Below are positions 50,464-62,839 of a stretch of DNA of 64,000 nucleotides, piece by piece. This DNA comes from Lingula anatina (Eukaryota > Brachiopoda > Lingulata > Lingulida > Lingulidae). The stretch is from assembly GCF_001039355.2 (NCBI RefSeq), contig NW_019773836.1, positions 484,539 through 548,538 on the forward strand, read 5' to 3'. Within the stretch, counting starts at the first letter, position 1. Each line of letters starts with the position of its first letter. Position numbers and translations under genes: made by a program. The notes beneath the pieces are model-generated. The model saw only the letters and a program-made list of their open reading frames with translations, was not told where the DNA came from and ran no database searches.

Positions 50464-53400
50464 ATGGACCAGTGTCGGGGGACTCTAGTGCTCATTCTTT
50501 GTTTGTTTTATTCCGGAGGTAAGTAAGCTTCTGATACATGATATGCTTCCACAGAGGGATAAAGATATGACAAAAAAAACTCTTTTTGAAAACCGATGTA
50601 AGAATGTTAACAGAAAAGTTACGGTTTAAGAAAGAGGCCGCGTGAATGAATGGTAGCTTCCTGACATAATTTTCACAGGTAAATTCTAAAGCGTGTGTGT
50701 AATTTGCGCAATGCTTTTGTGTGCTAAGATTAAACATGTATACACCAATCGGATGGTTGTTTTTCGCCTGTATATTTGTACCTTAAACCTTTATCAAGCC
50801 CCGTAGTGTTTTATGCACTGGGAACATACACAATTGTCGCGGGCATGTTACATATGTCTTAAGAGTTATTCAGTTGTTCTAAGATTTTGATCAAGGTATT
50901 TGTTTTTTCTCAACTTCATAAATTCATATGAACCTACATGTATCCCCTTAATCAAAAGATATCAAGCTTAACATTATGAACAAAGAAGTGTTGGTTGGCA
51001 GGATTGAAAAAATGCTAGGCTAAGCTAGCCTCCTGCGGGTTAAACGTCAAAATCGATCCCAATTATTTTCAGCCCGGTAAAAAATATACGAGTCATTGCC
51101 TTTAATCGTTTTGTTTTGGGGACCCTCACAGAGAGTCCTAGGAAGTGTGCAAAATGTAATCATGCAAAATGCAAAGCAAATCATTGAAACTTATATACAC
51201 GTGACTGTTCATAAGAACAACAGCTGGGCTTTGTTTTCAAGCGATTGTTCCCATACGTTTGTTGTTGTAATATACAAAAATGATCAATTTAATAGGTTAA
51301 CTGTTTATTATCATCCATGCCAAAATTATCGGGTCAAGTCCCAAAATTATTCCTAAAACCTTATTTTCAAGCCCAAAACACCTCTACACCTTCGCCCCAT
51401 GTGCCACGCGGGTAGTTATCGTTTTTGACAACCCGTCATAACCGCTTTGTTAATAAACACAGAAGCGTGGATGTGAGCACGTAGCAAAGTGAAGGTATTT
51501 TTTCAACGAAGCAAGGGAAAGTGCAACTATTGAACCAAGAACTTGGAGCGAAAAGAACAGAAAAAGGAAAAGTAATATTATAACATGTTTTAAATTATAT
51601 TTTCAAATTCATTAAGATGAATAATTTAGTAAGAAGTAATAATGTTAATGCTTATCTGCCACGAGGTGTCTGGTGAATTACTTCAATTCCGATGCTCCTA
51701 CATTTTCTATTTAATCAACGCAAGTTGAAAATTAAGTTGGCGTTGACTGTCAGTTCAAACGTTTCAACGTAAAATGCTAGAATATCGATGAGAAATGTAT
51801 CCGTTTCATCCAGTTGTTGATTTATCCTGGATAAAAGCAAACTTAAATCTTACAGCGACCTCATACTTATTATTTTTTATTGAGACGGACCCTTTGTCTT
51901 GTACAAATCAGGTTGCTGCGATGGTTTTTTTTCTTACTAAGGGAGTATACATTAAAAAAGATGTTAATTGGTCACGAGGGATACACAATTGAATGTAAAT
52001 TCCTTCAGTGTGAGTTAAATGTTGTCCAAGTATGAACAGAAAACACGCTGACAGTGGTTAAAATCAAATCACCATACTGCTGCGTCAGCACTGATCCATG
52101 TACCATATAAACCATCTGTATGCTGTTATACAAGCGATTCCAGTTCCACCCATTGAATAATATAGGTCGTGTCTTAGAATAAGGACCACTGTAGTAGCTG
52201 CCATGCGCAATTAGATACAATTTAAGTTCCACTGGCTTGCTGTGCATTGGGATTTTTTTTTTCAAAATAACTATAACGCTATGACTCGTTAAATTAATAT
52301 GCAAGTGTTCAGTGACTGCGTGTGACTGATTTGGCCATTATCAACGCCCTTGCAAAATGTCCCCGTTTAAAATCTCTTATGAGAATAGTCTCCACCACTA
52401 ATTTTATACATGTANAGGCTCTGTTCTCACAACTTTTAGATCGATCTATCACCGCGGGGAGTCTCACTAGATTACTGTCAGATAATCCGCCTTAAGTGTC
52501 CGTCCCCGCCTACTACAAGCAGAAAGGGATAATTAACTTTCATGTCCGCCCGGCTGACAGCTATTTAGCGTGAACCCCCAGGGAGTTAGGTCGATCCAAT
52601 GTAGGTCGATCTAATCTATGAGAATGGGGTGTAATCTACTTGTATGTACTCCACCATAGCCTCCCTGCCTTTTCTTTTTTAGTACAATTCAACCCACATA
52701 TTTTTGCTTATACATTTATGAAATATATCTATCCTCTTTTTTTCAGCCGACGGTCTTAATATATCTTTGGAACACCCTTGGAACGCGTCTTTAATCTTCG
52801 AGACGGGGGCCACCGCCAGTATTGCGTGCTCCTATACCCTCGACACCACCGAGTATCCGTTGAGTCTTGAATGGTACAGAGTCCCCAAATGGAAGGCAGA
52901 TGTCGTTCCAGAGAAACTGTACAGGTTTTCCTTCATAAGTGATCGAGAGTACAAATTTGCTGAATTCGACACCCGCCCGGGTGTTATTATTTTGAATGAC
53001 CGGGATGCTAACAGGTAAAGTGTGCAGAAAATAAAATTGTCAGCTTTGTTGATTTTGACTTTATGGATGATGTCTTCTCAAATCTGGGTCTGTTTGAGTT
53101 AAAACGTACAGGTATTTGATACTCATATCAGTACTGAACCACTATTTTCCGTTTGCTGTTCCGTTTTCCGTTTTGTCTCTACATTACCAACACGGGTTCA
53201 AGTTTGTAAATACCAGTACCACAGTTTCGTCTGGTCTGTTTTACTATTTTTAAGATATACAACCAAAAGCCGGAGACATGTACTCGGCAAGTAATTATAT
53301 GAAATCATTCTAACAAAAATACATCTCATAAATCTGAATATTCTTGGCCGCTAGGTGTGGGTTGGGAAGAAGTAGGTGAAATGATTACTTAACGTTGATA

Positions 53401-55724
53401 AGGCGTATTCCATGAGTATAAATGAACATGTATGTGAAGAGTTAAAACAGAGAAAAAGTGTGACTTGCTTTTCTCCAGTATTGAACAAATTATATGTATT
53501 ATTATAATTACCTATTATTGATATTCCAAAGTATTTTCTAGTATGAAGTTTCAGATGTCAGGGATTTCTAAAAAGCGGTCATACATTTTTCACGCCTTTG
53601 TGATATTTCAGAAACACCTTATCCATATCATCTCTGAGAGCCACAGACGACGGAGACTACACGTGCACTCTGACCCTTGACTCTTCATCTTCAGAAACCA
53701 GCTCTCCCGCAGTCATAGTCGTCAACGGTAAGTTATACGAGTGCCAAGCGCATTCGATGGATGCTTAAGTATTATAAAAGTCAAGTATGTGCATGTATTA
53801 TAAAATATTTCTTTTTTCGGTTTACCGTTACAAAAATAGATTGTGTGAACGTATTATACTGATGCCAGATATATAAGCCTATGCTAAAATCGAAGAGACA
53901 AATTTACACTTCTATGCATGCATTCATGTACATATATTCTATAAGAGCAAAAGCTTTTATGATTTGTGGTACTTAAAAACTGTTTGTTTACCTAAGTTTT
54001 TTTTTACTTTATGACTTATTAAGGACAGAGTCGATAAAAAAGACTTAGAGGAAAAATCTTTGCAGTCGATACAATGATTCTTTAAAATTTTTATCCAGTT
54101 ACCCCGCAACTACAGGAGCCCCAAGCAAGCATACTGTCGGAATCTACTTACCGTCTTAACTGCACAGCTTCCGGTGGTCGGCCAGCACCTAGTATCACGT
54201 GGTATCGGGATGGGGTGTCGCTAAACGTCAGTTCTAACAACAGCAATGTGGTGACATCACAGACAGATGGCTTGTTCACAGTTGAAAGCATGATCGACGT
54301 CACAGAGACCACTGACGTCACGTACACGTGTTCTATGAACCACGTGACCTTAACTACAGCGACAAATATGAGTATAAACCCTCGAGCAGCTGCAGGTTTG
54401 TTTTATGTTTTGAATAAAGATAGATCTATGGTGAAGTAGGCATGGTCTGAAGATAGATAGTGATATTTTGTTTGTATGTTTCGTGAAATCTATTTGATCT
54501 CTTTTGGTTGACTTTTTTCATCAAATGTCGGTGAGTACGTTTTACTTGTTAAAAAATATATGCATACGCCCCGGTACTTGTGACACTAGAATATTTCATT
54601 TACCGTGACCGTCCCGTTACAGAAAACGATAAATGCAAACTAAATTGCATCTTCTTAGTCGATTTATTATTACTATTAGAAAAAAAACTATTGCAGCTTA
54701 TTCACACACAAACCAGCATTCGACGTAAAAGAATGGTTTGTGTGATTGTGACCTTAACAATAATTGATTGTGAATGTGTTATTTTATATTTAGAACCTAC
54801 CGTTTCTCCAGAACCGGAACCGGAACCGGAACCAGAGGGCGTGGTTAATGTGACTTTGGCCGGTAAATATCATATTAGTATATCATCTGCATGGTAGCTT
54901 ATTACCCCGCCTTTACTTCCATTTTGTAGCATATTCAGTCTTATTTTTGTCTCATACCTGAAATTTAACGGTTATAAGCAAATTTTTTAAATCATGATAT
55001 CCGGATTTCCACAGTATATAGTCAATGACGGATCCAGAGGAGGAGGATACAGTGGATATGTTTCCTTCCTGTATCTTAAATCCCAAGTACTCTTTTGGTC
55101 TTCCCTTGCAGAAAGTCATAACGAGCGAAGTGAAATTGAACCTAAGATTATCTTTACCTGTCCCCAAAATTGGCATAATTTACTGTTATTTTTTATCATA
55201 AATCAGACACTGGATCTGTCAGTAAGGATCTTAATCTAAGTCCGCTATCAACATTACATATGTATCATTTCAGCAACTACAACTCCAGATTATTCACTAG
55301 CGAATTTCACATCCGGTGCCCAAGGTGGTTTTATTTTTTCAACTTTCATTTTGAGTCGATATAGACTTTTCCCCAAAGATGAAAAGATAAAAAGCAAAAT
55401 GATAGCTTAGAATGCAACTACATCTGGGGATATCGTATTTCAAAATATGAATAAGGAGAACATGACTAGCAAGAAGAAATTAATGATTTTTTATTAATAG
55501 TAGTAGTTTTTCTTTAAAATAATGGATATGCTAACTGGGGCTAACTAGGATGTTTTTTTTTCATTATCCAGATAACTAATATGTTGATATAATAACAGCA
55601 TCTAATGAATATAATGTTTGTTATTATTCCGTTAACAGGTCCCCAGGATCACGGCGTTTCCCGCATATATATACTGCTATTACCTTGGACTATTGTGGCG
55701 ATACTGACTTTCATAGCGATATAA
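50464..55724 (+). CDS. kinase-less two-Ig cell-surface protein, gene D
   Basis: Seven exons join to 942 bases, 313 residues: 50464-50518 (signal peptide MDQCRGTLVLILCLFYSG), 52747-53014 and 53612-53727 (a V-type Ig split by a phase-2 intron; Cys in IACSY, EWYR, DDGDYTC), 54099-54395 (second Ig, LNCTASG, ITWYRDG, TYTCSMN), 54794-54862 (Pro-Glu repeat stalk), 55274-55324, and 55639-55724 (hydrophobic ILLLPWTIVAILTFIAI, then stop). The chain ends inside the hydrophobic segment, so it is either GPI-anchored or a membrane protein with no cytoplasmic tail. The phase-1 leader and domain joins resemble genes A-C, but an intron inside the first Ig and the lack of kinase set it apart. It could be a decoy or co-receptor for the neighbours, or an unrelated adhesion-type protein. 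An AATAAA lies 18 bp after the stop. Confidence 0.8.
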
Positions 55725-57102
55725 GAGCACTGACGATGAACAATAAAAATTTCCCCAGGCTATAACAAAATTAAATAATATAATGACGAAAACGTTGGTG
55801 CTAATAACTGTGCCTCGCTTACAGATGGGTTATGTCACACTCGTTTCAGACAAACCGAAAAAAAACGGTATAAATGCCACTAACGATTATAACTTGATAG
55901 ACATTTTTTGATTTCCCTACTCGGTCAAAAATTGTGTGATTGGAATAGCGCGCTGCAGGCGCTCAGTTGATAGCAGTCGGGCGTGATCCAGTAAATTGAC
56001 ATTTCGTCTTACTGATCTAGAGAACATGGCAACACACTTGCGACATGACCAACGTTTGATATGGTCCAAATGTTTTAACTCCATTATCTAACTGTATCAC
56101 TATAATATAAAAGACGGAGACAATTAGGAATGTATAAAGCGTCACTTGCAGTTTTAAAGGAATTAGTTTTGCCTACTGTACATATATTAGTAATTTTCAC
56201 TCGAGTATAAAACATATGTAACATATTTGTAGTCTTTTTCTGCATATCATTTACGTTAATGTTGTCTTTGATGAAAATAAAAATTAATCGAATTCCACAG
56301 CTTGGTTTTCGTTTTAAGATTGGGCACCCCTAAAATGCAGTGTGTTTTGGGCATTTGGGCGCATGTTTCAGCATTGAGACCATTCACATCGAGAAGAGCC
56401 GAAGTCTAGCAAGGCCAAGACCTAAAAATGGCGGACCTACACGAATGAAGACCGATTGATCTTTTAATGGCCTCTCAATGACATTCATTGACATTCATTG
56501 ACATTCATTGAGAGACCATTAAAGGATTACGCGGTTTTCCTTTCATGTAGGTCTGCCATATTTAGGTCAAGACCTTGCTAGACCTCGGCTCTTCTCGATG
56601 TGAATGCTCTCAATTTGATATGAAAGTCGTGGTGTGACGATGCCCATGTACAGTCGACTGTTTCCATCTTCGCCATAAAAAGCGTCAATAACACTTTGAT
56701 AAAACTTTGATAGACTCTACAGGTTTAACATCTAATTGTGCTTCACACCATATTTGTAACATACTATTACTTGGCTTGATTAAAACGTCATTTTTGTCAA
56801 TATGAGGGGAAACTTGAACACTACATTGTCTCTTCTAGTAAAACATGAAGCAAATGTCCAATTAGTAAAACCACCAATTCCTCTGTAATAAAGTTAACCT
56901 GATTGGAACAAATGTTATTGATCACGTGGTACAAATGGATCCTGTCACACTTATTTCAGATACATCAAAAGCGATACAGTATAAATATCATTAACTATTA
57001 TAATGATAATTTGATGAACAATATACGATTCCCTTCCTCAGCCCAAAGCAGCATGATTGCAACTGTCACTGGCCACGTGATCAACTGGCCTTGACCACAA
57101 CC
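55725..57102. other. 3' region of gene D; duplicated downstream segments
   Basis: The stretch after the stop (about 55780-56290) recurs in diverged form at 61260-61760 and 62840-63320, including the phrase ACTCGAGTATAAAAC at 56200. A fold-back element lies at 56373-56614. The segment at 56930-57100 recurs before the second EF-hand gene at 58600-58770. No further gene is seen. Confidence 0.7.
56373..56614. mobile_element. fold-back MITE, copy 2
   Basis: A 242-bp element with ends ATTGAGA-C/G-CATTCACATC and arms sharing CATTCACATCGAGAAGAGCC and ATGGCGGACCTACA-like blocks with copy 1 at 39728-40027. The centre is three tandem ACATTCATTG units instead of the spacer of copy 1. Confidence 0.9.
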
Positions 57103-57645
57103 TCAACCACGGAAAGGACCCCAGAAAAGTTTTGCCGGCGTGTCTGCGGTGACTTGGAAATAGTCGGTCCCGGCTTTGACGAACTCTTCCTTGCTGATCA
57201 TTCCATCGTGATTGGTGTCCAGTGCCTCGAAAGATGGAGTCACCGATAGGGGGTGCACGCCGTAACATTCAAGAAAAGCCACGTACTCGGGTAGGGAAAT
57301 CATCCCGTCGCTATTGGCGTCCACAGAGTCGAAGAAAGCAGCAAAATATTCTTCGGCCGACTCGTGGAAGTTCGGATCACTGAGATAGCGAGAATGGATT
57401 TGAATCATATCAATTATGTTGACGTTGTCATTGACCGCCTTGTCGGCCCAGTAGAAGTCCCAAGCCGCCGAACACAGTGGGATGTATGCCTCCGCTTTCT
57501 CCTTGGGTATTAATTGACTCACTCTTCCAGCAATCCAGTCGACGTAATCCTTCTTGTTGACCAATCCGTCAAGATCTCTGTCAAAGAGGACGAAGAAAGA
57601 TCGCATCTTACGTACCCAAAAGTAGGGGTAGGGAGCTGCTGCCAT
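57103..57645 (-). CDS. EF-hand sarcoplasmic calcium-binding-type protein, copy 1
   Basis: A 180-residue calcium-buffer protein with no intron in the coding part. Four EF-hand positions: EF1 at about residues 23-34 (DRDLDGLVNKKD), EF2 degenerate (ADKAVNDNVNIID, lacking the central Gly), EF3 canonical (DANSDGMISLPE) and EF4 canonical (DTNHDGMISKEE). The end TPAKLFWGPFRG and the spacing fit invertebrate sarcoplasmic calcium-binding proteins and the related calexcitin and luciferin-binding groups; the sequence does not separate these. Sites 1, 3 and 4 should bind calcium. An acceptor (tttcag) lies six bases before the ATG, and a matching donor at 57817 defines a 166-bp intron and an upstream exon. 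It is a close tandem duplicate of 58773-59315. Confidence 0.9.
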   Translation of the reverse strand: MAAAPYPYFWVRKMRSFFVLFDRDLDGLVNKKDYVDWIAGRVSQLIPKEKAEAYIPLCSAAWDFYWADKAVNDNVNIIDMIQIHSRYLSDPNFHESAEEYFAAFFDSVDANSDGMISLPEYVAFLECYGVHPLSVTPSFEALDTNHDGMISKEEFVKAGTDYFQVTADTPAKLFWGPFRG

Positions 57646-57817
57646 TTTGTTCTGAAAGCCATTATGAGAACATTTCTTCTGTTCCAGGTGATAAATGGCA
57701 AATACATGTGGGCAATGAGAGAGAAATAATATAAGACCCTGGCATGATATTTATGCCCTTTTCTTACTTACTCAAGTGACGTCATATCATATACAATGTA
57801 ATAATTATTTTACTTAC

Positions 57818-58010
57818 GTTTAAAAAATACTTGTCGAAATAGTATCCTCTTTCAGAGTATATATTGTCCTTTTGTCCCTTGTCAAAAGTAGATTTCTTAA
57901 CGAGTACCTCTCGATGCTGAGTTCGCACATAAAGTGGCGTAATAACTGTTTCACCTGTTAATTTTCTCAAGGCACTCACAACAGTTAGAAATGAGATACG
58001 GTGTCCCTGT
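57818..58010 (-). other. probable 5' exon of EF-hand copy 1
   Basis: Read on the minus strand, the exon ends AAAC before gtaagta and splices to AACAAA just ahead of the start codon. The same exon end occurs for copy 2 at 59505. The end of the exon reads FDKGQKD and YYFDKYF in both copies, but copy 2 has one extra A after the acceptor, which would break the frame into the EF-hand ORF. I therefore treat it as 5' UTR. The upstream limit is approximate. Confidence 0.55.
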
Positions 58011-58411
58011 CCTAGGTCAGATATCCATTATCTTCAAACGGTCGTTTTGAAATGTAAGAACTGATCAGATAAAAAGAATTGGCAATGACTAGTAAAACAT
58101 ACAATTTCTTTTTCTAGAGGCAAAAGTGTGGTTTAGATTGAGTGAAACACGTACATCGATAAATATGTAGCTGTTTGAACAGATGTTCTCTGAAAAATAT
58201 TAATTATCAGAAGGAGCTATTACATAGTTGGAGATATCATACTTAAGTATATATAACAGTATATATAAAGTTTATAATTATAATGTTTATGACTGTCAAG
58301 AAGAAATTAACAATTTAATTTGTAGCTTTTAATTAAAATTCGAATATGATAACAGCGGTTAAACAGAATGGATTCGGCATAAATGTTTTTTTGTTATTAT
58401 TCAGTATCCTT

Positions 58412-58486
58412 GTCACCGAATTCACGATGTTCTAGTCATATATTACTATGGGCTATTGTGAAGATACTCATTTTCGGCGCAATGTA
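58412..58486 (+). pseudogene. relic of gene D last exon, copy 1
   Basis: GTCACCGAATTCACGATG, then CTATTGTGAAGATACTCA, aligns with the last exon of D (GTCCCCAGGATCACGGCG, CTATTGTGGCGATACTGA), with an internal deletion of about 10 bp. The flanking intron phrase (TTGTTATTATTC) is also shared. In the D frame a TGA falls after about 16 codons. Confidence 0.7.
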
Positions 58487-58772
58487 GATGTACACCTGTA
58501 AAGGCAGGGAGGATGCCCAGAATATCATGTCCAAGCTACATAAAAATTATGAAAAAATATCAAGGATGGAAACGTCGGTGCTAATGACAACGTCTCGCGT
58601 ACAAATGGATCCTGGCACACTTATTTCTGATACACCAAAAGCGATACAGTATAAATATCATCAACGATAATAATTATACTTTGATGAACAATATACTTTC
58701 CCCTTCCTCAGCCCAAAGCAGTGTGATTGCAACTGTCACTGGCCACGTGATCAACTGACCTTGACCACAACC

Positions 58773-59315
58773 TCAACCACGGAAAGGACCCCAGAAAAGT
58801 TTTGCAGGTGTGTCTGCAGTTACTTGGAAATAGTCAGTACCAGCTTTGACGAACTCTTCCTTGCTGATCATCCCATCGTGATTGGTGTCCAGTGCCTCAA
58901 AAGATGGAGTCACCGATAGGGGGTGCACGCCGTAACACTCAAGAAAAGCAGTGTACTCTGATAGGGAAATCATCCCGTCACTATTGGCGTCCACAGAGTC
59001 GAAGAACGCAGAGAAGCATTGTTCCGCCGTCTCGTGGAAGTTCGGATCACTGAGAAAGCGAGAGTGGGTTTGAATCATATCATCTATGTTGACGTTGTCA
59101 TTGACCGCCTTGTCGGCCCAGTAGAAGTCCCAAGCCGCCGAACACAGTGGGATGTATGCCTCCGCTTTCTCCTTGGGTATTAATTGACTCACTCTTCCAG
59201 CAATCCAGTCGACGTAATCCTTCTTGTTGACCAATCCGTCAAGATCTCTGTCAAAGAGGACGAAGAAAGAGCGCATTTTGCGTACCCAAAAGTAGGGGAA
59301 GGGAGCTGCTGCCAT
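58773..59315 (-). CDS. EF-hand sarcoplasmic calcium-binding-type protein, copy 2
   Basis: This 180-residue copy is nearly identical to the one at 57103-57645. Visible changes include NIDDMIQTHSRF for NIIDMIQIHSRY and EQCFSAFF for EEYFAAFF. EF1, EF3 and EF4 loops are intact and EF2 is again degenerate. The 5' acceptor is conserved, with a 182-bp intron (59323-59504) and a homologous upstream exon. The spacing of 1670 bp between the two genes includes a relic of the gene D terminal exon, so the pair arose by duplication of a larger segment. Confidence 0.9.
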   Translation of the reverse strand: MAAAPFPYFWVRKMRSFFVLFDRDLDGLVNKKDYVDWIAGRVSQLIPKEKAEAYIPLCSAAWDFYWADKAVNDNVNIDDMIQTHSRFLSDPNFHETAEQCFSAFFDSVDANSDGMISLSEYTAFLECYGVHPLSVTPSFEALDTNHDGMISKEEFVKAGTDYFQVTADTPAKLFWGPFRG

Positions 59316-59504
59316 TTTTGTTCTGAAATAAAAGCAGCCATAAGGAGTAGAGTTCTAACTTTTTAGTTGATAAATGGAAGCTGCAATACAATTGGGCAAT
59401 ATGAGAGAAATAATATACACAATTTAAAACCCTGTCATGACATTAACGTCTCTTTTATTTAAGTAACGCAATATCATTTACACTGTAATTATTATTTTAC
59501 TTAC

Positions 59505-59720
59505 GTTTTTAAAGTATTTGTCGAAATAGTATACTCTTTCCGACTTTATTTTGTCTTTCTGCCCCTTGTCAAAAGCAGATTTCATAAGTGAGGACTACCC
59601 GATGCTGCGTTCGCACATAAAATGGGGGAATGGCCGTTTCACCTGTTAATTTTCTCAAGGCACTCACAACAGTTAGAAATGAGATACGGTGTCCTTGTCC
59701 TAGGTCAGATATTCATTATC
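59505..59720 (-). other. probable 5' exon of EF-hand copy 2
   Basis: Counterpart of 57818-58010, with the same donor (gtaagta) and shared flanking sequence (GAAATGAGATACGGTGTCC). In this copy an ATG opens MKSAFDKGQKD, but the frame does not continue into the EF-hand ORF after splicing. Upstream limit is approximate. Confidence 0.5.
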
Positions 59721-61110
59721 TTCAAATGGTCGTTTTGAAATGTAAGAACTGATCAGATAAAAAGAATTGGCAATGAATAGTAAAACATACAATGTTTTTT
59801 TCTAGAGGCAAAAGTGTGGTTCAGATTGAGTGAAACACTTACATCGAAGAATATGTAGCTGTTTGAACAGATATTCTCTCAAAAATGGTAATTATCAGAA
59901 AGAACTTTAGCACTTAAAATCCCTAGGGTCTCAACAGGTTTGACTCTTTCTACAGTCTACAATCATCACTTTGTTTTGCTCACGCTAGCGTCTTTTCTTT
60001 TTCTCTCGATGTGCACTCCTGGTCCCGTTTTGGATGCTATCCAAATTTTCCGCTCTTATTGTCGATGGCAAGATCGACCCACCGTTTCTCGAGAACTGCT
60101 GAGTAAGCAGACTAAGAGCAGAGTGACTATGGCTGCTAAATATCATATATAAATATTGATATATCATCCCCATGTTAGTTCAACACCTCCACTTCATGTT
60201 GCCACTTACCCAGCAAAATAATAATGATTATAAACCATAGTAAGAAATTGTGTTTTCTGTGGCCCCGATTTCCAGTGTACAATGTACATGGTCAATGGCG
60301 GATTTTAGGGAGGACAAAGTTATGAGACCCATACTTAGCTTATCATTCGCTACACCCCCTCCCTGCGGCTGACCACCACAACAAAATGTGTAAAGAGCAA
60401 AACGAGATAATATAACAGTTTTTCATATCTCACCCCTCCCTCAGTATAACAGTGAAGTTCCCCCCATTTAGTTTTTACCCAATCCACTTTTGAAATGGTG
60501 ATTGTTAATCGTTTAAAGCTATAGCTGAAAGAACGCCAAGAGATGTTCAATTTGAGTTGTTAATAATAATAATTTATCGTGAAAAAATTAAAATAGTTAA
60601 AATTGTACTGGAATTATCAAATAGCTAGTGCATGCGATAGTTGTGAGCGCAGTCCTACACGCAAAACAAAGGGTACAAGGAACTCTTCTCTTTCCTAAAA
60701 ACCATCCCGAATGAAAATAGAGAAAACAGATATCCTTTCACCCCTATACATTATGTAATATAGTGAATCTGTTATACTATTTGCCGAACGATCGAAGCGG
60801 AAAATGTTTATCCATTCTTCCCCGCTTTCTCACATGGCACATCCCTAAATCTGTCACTGATGATATTTAATTCACTTCCTGTGCCAAGGTGATTTTTATT
60901 TTTCTACTTTTATTTTTTAATCGGAATAGACGTCTATTCCAATAGATATAAAACCAAACAATAGTTTGTTAATAATACAAATATAGTTAGAGATATCATA
61001 TTTCAATATATCTCTAAAGCAAAGGAAGAAATTAAAATTTTTATTTGTAGCTATTATATAAAATTCGAATATGATAACAGCGGTTTATCAATATGTTTTT
61101 GTTATTATTC
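59721..61110. other. no gene recognised
   Basis: The first 150 bp continue the copy-1/copy-2 duplication (shared with 58020-58200). The remainder is AT-rich sequence with short unsupported ORFs. Confidence 0.6.
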
Positions 61111-61118
61111 CTTATCAG

Positions 61119-61195
61119 GGTCAACGAATTCACGATGTTCTAGTCATATAATACTATGGACTATTGTGAAGATACTCATTTTTGGGGCGATGTAC
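61119..61195 (+). pseudogene. relic of gene D last exon, copy 2
   Basis: Same block as at 58412, preceded by TTATTCCTTATCAG, which preserves an acceptor-like AG. Downstream sequence (61200-61440) also matches the region between the relic and EF-hand copy 2, but no EF-hand gene follows; the duplication instead continues into D-3'-flank-like sequence. Confidence 0.7.
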
Positions 61196-62059
61196 ACCTG
61201 TAAAGGCAGTGAGGACGGCCAGAAAATCATTTCCAATCTACATAAAAAATTGTGAAAAAAAATACCAAAGATGAAAACGTCGGTGCTAATGACAACGTCT
61301 CACGTACAAATGGGTCCTGTCACACTTATTTCAGATACACCAAAAGCGATCCAGTAAAGAGTCTAAATATCATCAGCGATTGTAATTATAATATGATGAA
61401 CAATATACACTTCCTTACTCACCCAAATGCAGCGTAATTGGAATAACTCTGTGCAGTACAGTGTCAGTAAAATACAGTCCGAAGGTTTTTAAACCATAGT
61501 GTTAAAACATAGTTACATACTGGCTACATGACCTAGATCTGAATAAGTCAAATGTTTTAACACTATAAAAAGCCGCAGGCTATGCGGAATGCATACAGTG
61601 GTCCGTTCATTACTTGCTATTTTAAAACGAAATGGTTGCCTAATGTACTAATTTCAGCTATTCTCACTCGAGTATGAAACGTGTTACACATTTGTGGTAT
61701 TCTTTTCTGCATATCTCTTACGTTAATGTTTCTTTGATGAAGATAGGAAAAAACAACAAAAATCTCAGAGGACAAACAATTAACCAATATGTAATCATTC
61801 AGTAATAAATTGGTCAACACCAAAAGCTGAACAATTTTTTGATAGATTTTTTAGTCCTTTCCTGAAAATTTTATCAAAATTCATCGATAAGTCTATGGAC
61901 AATGCTGGTGACGAACAAAGAGACAAGCAGAAAGACGAGCAGATGAAAGATGAAAACGTTGCATACTTGACGGAGGTAATGGCTGGAATTCGAATGCTTT
62001 TTTTTTAATTTTAGAAAGTTGTCAGTTTTTCCATTATATGTAGAAACAAACCGCTTTGT

Positions 62060-62430
62060 TAATAAAAAAAATAGACGATGGACTCTGTTTTCTCTGTAAA
62101 GATAAAAAAGTAGAAGATGAGCTTAATTTTTTATTTGATTGTCCAATTTATAAAACAAAATTCAGGAAAAAAATGGTGTAAAAAAAGTAAAAATGGGCTA
62201 TCTTATCTTTCACGACCTGGAGGAGATTGGGAGAGACCTCAAGTGCTTTTTACAGACTTTCATAGAAGAACAGCGAGGTTTCTCTTTAACTGCTTTCAGG
62301 TCAGAAAGAAGTTGCTATATAAGTAATGTTAAAACCGGTGACTTTGTAAGCCCATAGGGCTAGGACGTTACATATATATATGTATTTATATTATTGCATT
62401 ATGCATTATATTTGTATATATTCGGTATAT
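62060..62430 (+). mobile_element. LINE 3' fragment (Cys-rich C-terminal domain)
   Basis: The plus-strand reading DDGLCFLCKDKKVEDELN followed by FLFDCPIYK is the CxxC...C domain found after the reverse transcriptase in many non-LTR elements. Frameshifts follow, then a short 3' tail. It is inserted in the duplicated D-flank sequence. Too short to assign to a clade. Confidence 0.65.
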
Positions 62431-62688
62431 ATTCGGTATAAATCAATTTAACTATTTGTTAATCGAAATAGACTTTTATTCCAATAGATATAAAACCCAA
62501 CAATAGTTTGTTAAGAATACAGATATGGTTGGAGATATCATATTTCAGTAATAATGAAAACAAAGTTTCTGACTGGCAAGAAGAAATTAATCTTTTTATT
62601 TGTAGCTATTTATAAAAATCGAATATGATAACAGCGGATAATCAGTATTGATTCGGAATAAATGCTTTTGTTATTATTCCTTATCCAG

Positions 62689-62765
62689 GTCACCGAATTC
62701 ACAATGTTCTAGTCATATATTACTATGGGCTATTGTGAAGATACTCATTTTCAACGCGATGTACA
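62689..62765 (+). pseudogene. relic of gene D last exon, copy 3
   Basis: GTCACCGAATTCACAATG after TTATTCCTTATCCAG, then CTATTGTGAAGATACTCA. The acceptor-like context is intact. As in the other relics, the TGA after about 16 codons would give a shorter hydrophobic tail than in D. Confidence 0.7.
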
Positions 62766-62839
62766 CCTGTAAAGGCAGTGGGGATGCTCAGAATATCATG
62801 TCCAAGCCAATAAAAATTATAAAAAAATCTTAAGGATGA

